From Deltaproteobacteria bacterium (lineage in GTDB: Bacteria > Bdellovibrionota > JACOXK01 > 2-02-FULL-40-11), in contig JACPST010000186.1 in NCBI GenBank assembly GCA_016193165.1, positions 1-5,337 of the forward strand: a stretch of 5,337 nt of DNA, read 5' to 3'. Of this stretch, positions 4,034-5,337 are shown piece by piece; the first letter of the stretch is position 1; the number at the start of each line of letters is the position of its first letter. The notes below the pieces were generated by a model. It saw only the letters and a program-made list of their open reading frames with translations. It had not been told where the DNA came from and made no database searches. A program made the translations under genes and the position numbers.

Positions 4034-5337
4034 GTCTTCTACACGGTATTCATTCCCCAGAGGATTTAAAACAAGCGCACATTGAAGATTTACCTAGGGT
4101 TGCTCAGGAAATAAGAGCCAGTATTATCGAAGCATGTGCCAAAAATGGGGGCCATTTGGGGGGAAGCTTGGGCGCCGTCGACCTCATTATTGCCCTTCAT
4201 TATTGCTTTAACATGCCCAAAGATAAAATTGTTTGGGACGTGGGGCACCAAGCCTATGCCCATAAAGTTCTCACGGGTCGGAAAGATCGGCTAAACACGA
4301 TTCGCTTAAAAGATGGCCTCAGTGGATTTCCCAAAAGAGAGGAAAGTCCCTACGACACCTTTGGAACCGCCCACGCCAGCACAGGGATTTCAGCCGCACT
4401 AGGCATTAAGGTTGCCAAAGCTCTCAAAAACGAAACCGATCGTGTCATTGTTATCGTCGGAGATGGAGGCTTAACCGGAGGCTTAGCCTATGAAGGCTTA
4501 AATCAATCCGGCCATCTTAAGAAAAATCTCATCGTTGTTTTAAATGATAATGGCATGTCGATTTCGGAAAATGTGGGCGCTATTACCCAATTTTTGACCA
4601 AACGCGCCACAAGCGATACTTATTTAAAAATTCGCGAGGATCTTAAATATCTTCTGAAAAAATTATCCAATCATGGCGTGCCTTTGCTTCCAACAGCCGA
4701 ACGCATTCGAACCTGCATCAAGTCTTTGTTTTCTCCTGGAAATTTTTTTGAGTCTTTAGGCTTCCGCTATCAGGGCCCTTTTGATGGACACAATATTTCT
4801 GAGCTCATTGATGTTTTTAAACACATCCCCAATGAGATTGACTCTCACCCTCTTTTAATTCATGTGATTACTCAAAAAGGGAAAGGCTATCCCACAGCCG
4901 AAGCCCATCCTATCACGTACCATGGGATTTCTCCTTTTGATCCTGTAACCGGTAAAAGTCTTCCCAAAAAACCCGGCCCGCCTGCATACACAAGTGTTTT
5001 TGCCAATACGCTGACACGTCTAGCCAAAGAAAACAAAAAAATTATTGGGATTACAGCGGCCATGCCTGAGGGAACAGGATTAGATAAATTTGCCAAAGAA
5101 TTTCCGGATCGTTTTTTTGATGTTGGCATTGCCGAACAGCACGCCGTTGTATTTGCGGCAGGACTGGCCACAGAGGGGCTACAGCCCGCCTGTGCCATTT
5201 ATTCCACATTTTTGCAAAGGGCGTATGATCCCATTATTCATGATGTCACACTTCAAAAACTGCCTGTTCATTTTTTCTTAGATCGTGCAGGATTCGTGGG
5301 GTCGGATGGGGCCACACATCACGGCGTTTTTGATATC
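4030..5337 (+). CDS. dxs: 1-deoxy-D-xylulose-5-phosphate synthase (3' end beyond window)
   Basis: The first 436 residues of Dxs (about 620 in full), open to the right edge. This thiamine-diphosphate enzyme joins pyruvate and glyceraldehyde 3-phosphate to give DXP, the first step of the MEP isoprenoid route and a precursor for thiamine and pyridoxal phosphate. Visible features: HLGGSLG (42-48, catalytic His42), WDVGHQAYAHKVLTGR, FPKREESPYDTFGTAHAST, the thiamine/Mg site GDGG...LNDN (D145, N174), LGFRYQGPFDGH, GIAEQHAV with catalytic E369, YSTFLQR (R397), DRAG (418-421), and DGATHHG with D426 and H430. These correspond to E. coli H49, D152, N181, E370, R398, D427 and H431. Small departures are GDGGLTGG for GDGALTGG and GTAHAST for GTGHSST. 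The ATG at 4030 overlaps the ispA stop by 4 bases, implying translational coupling within xseB-ispA-dxs. Confidence 0.96.
   Translation, partial: MSLLHGIHSPEDLKQAHIEDLPRVAQEIRASIIEACAKNGGHLGGSLGAVDLIIALHYCFNMPKDKIVWDVGHQAYAHKVLTGRKDRLNTIRLKDGLSGFPKREESPYDTFGTAHASTGISAALGIKVAKALKNETDRVIVIVGDGGLTGGLAYEGLNQSGHLKKNLIVVLNDNGMSISENVGAITQFLTKRATSDTYLKIREDLKYLLKKLSNHGVPLLPTAERIRTCIKSLFSPGNFFESLGFRYQGPFDGHNISELIDVFKHIPNEIDSHPLLIHVITQKGKGYPTAEAHPITYHGISPFDPVTGKSLPKKPGPPAYTSVFANTLTRLAKENKKIIGITAAMPEGTGLDKFAKEFPDRFFDVGIAEQHAVVFAAGLATEGLQPACAIYSTFLQRAYDPIIHDVTLQKLPVHFFLDRAGFVGSDGATHHGVFDI

Noticed and set aside
4887..5198. Minus-strand open frame of 103 codons
   Set aside because: It lies wholly antisense to dxs, whose reading there contains the conserved catalytic blocks; its Ala/Ser-rich product looks like a shadow.

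Overview
This window looks like ordinary bacterial housekeeping chromosome, probably from a Gram-negative and AT-leaning genome (judged by eye, not counted). All genes are intact and tightly packed, and the longest gene-free stretch is 86 bases. The pairing metG-tatD is common across bacteria, and the order xseB-ispA-dxs is typical of proteobacterial and related genomes. The small two-helix HAMP membrane protein would fit a deltaproteobacterial or similar environmental lineage, but the sequence does not fix the phylum. Shine-Dalgarno sequences are weak or absent before most starts.

Layout, left to right. (1) Positions 1-1606, plus strand: the 3' end of metG (methionyl-tRNA synthetase), then tatD (TatD-family metal-dependent hydrolase) 2 bases later, then a PNPOx-like FMN-binding split-barrel protein whose start overlaps the tatD stop. 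(2) Positions 1603-2780, minus strand: a 142-residue membrane protein consisting of two transmembrane helices and a HAMP domain, followed 8 bases later by a ZIP-family metal transporter. The last gene of block 1 and the ZIP gene converge and share the palindrome TTAA as both stop codons. (3) Positions 2781-2866: a short divergent promoter region. (4) Positions 2867-5337, plus strand: xseB (exonuclease VII small subunit), ispA (short-chain polyprenyl diphosphate synthase, probably farnesyl diphosphate synthase) and dxs (1-deoxy-D-xylulose-5-phosphate synthase), the last running off the right edge.

How the genes work together. Dxs makes the first committed intermediate of the MEP pathway, and IspA condenses the resulting C5 units into C10-C15 prenyl diphosphates. 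The ispA/dxs 4-base overlap therefore couples the entry point and a later step of isoprenoid synthesis. The HAMP protein and the ZIP transporter form a two-gene membrane unit that may handle divalent metal, although the link between them is inference.

No mobile element, CRISPR array, RNA gene or toxin system was found. The points most worth a second look are the strong promoter that would make xseB mRNA nearly leaderless, the HAMP-only protein next to a ZIP transporter with a non-standard helix-5 motif, and the shortened loop after the second Asp motif of IspA. Nothing here clearly amounts to a new biological system.
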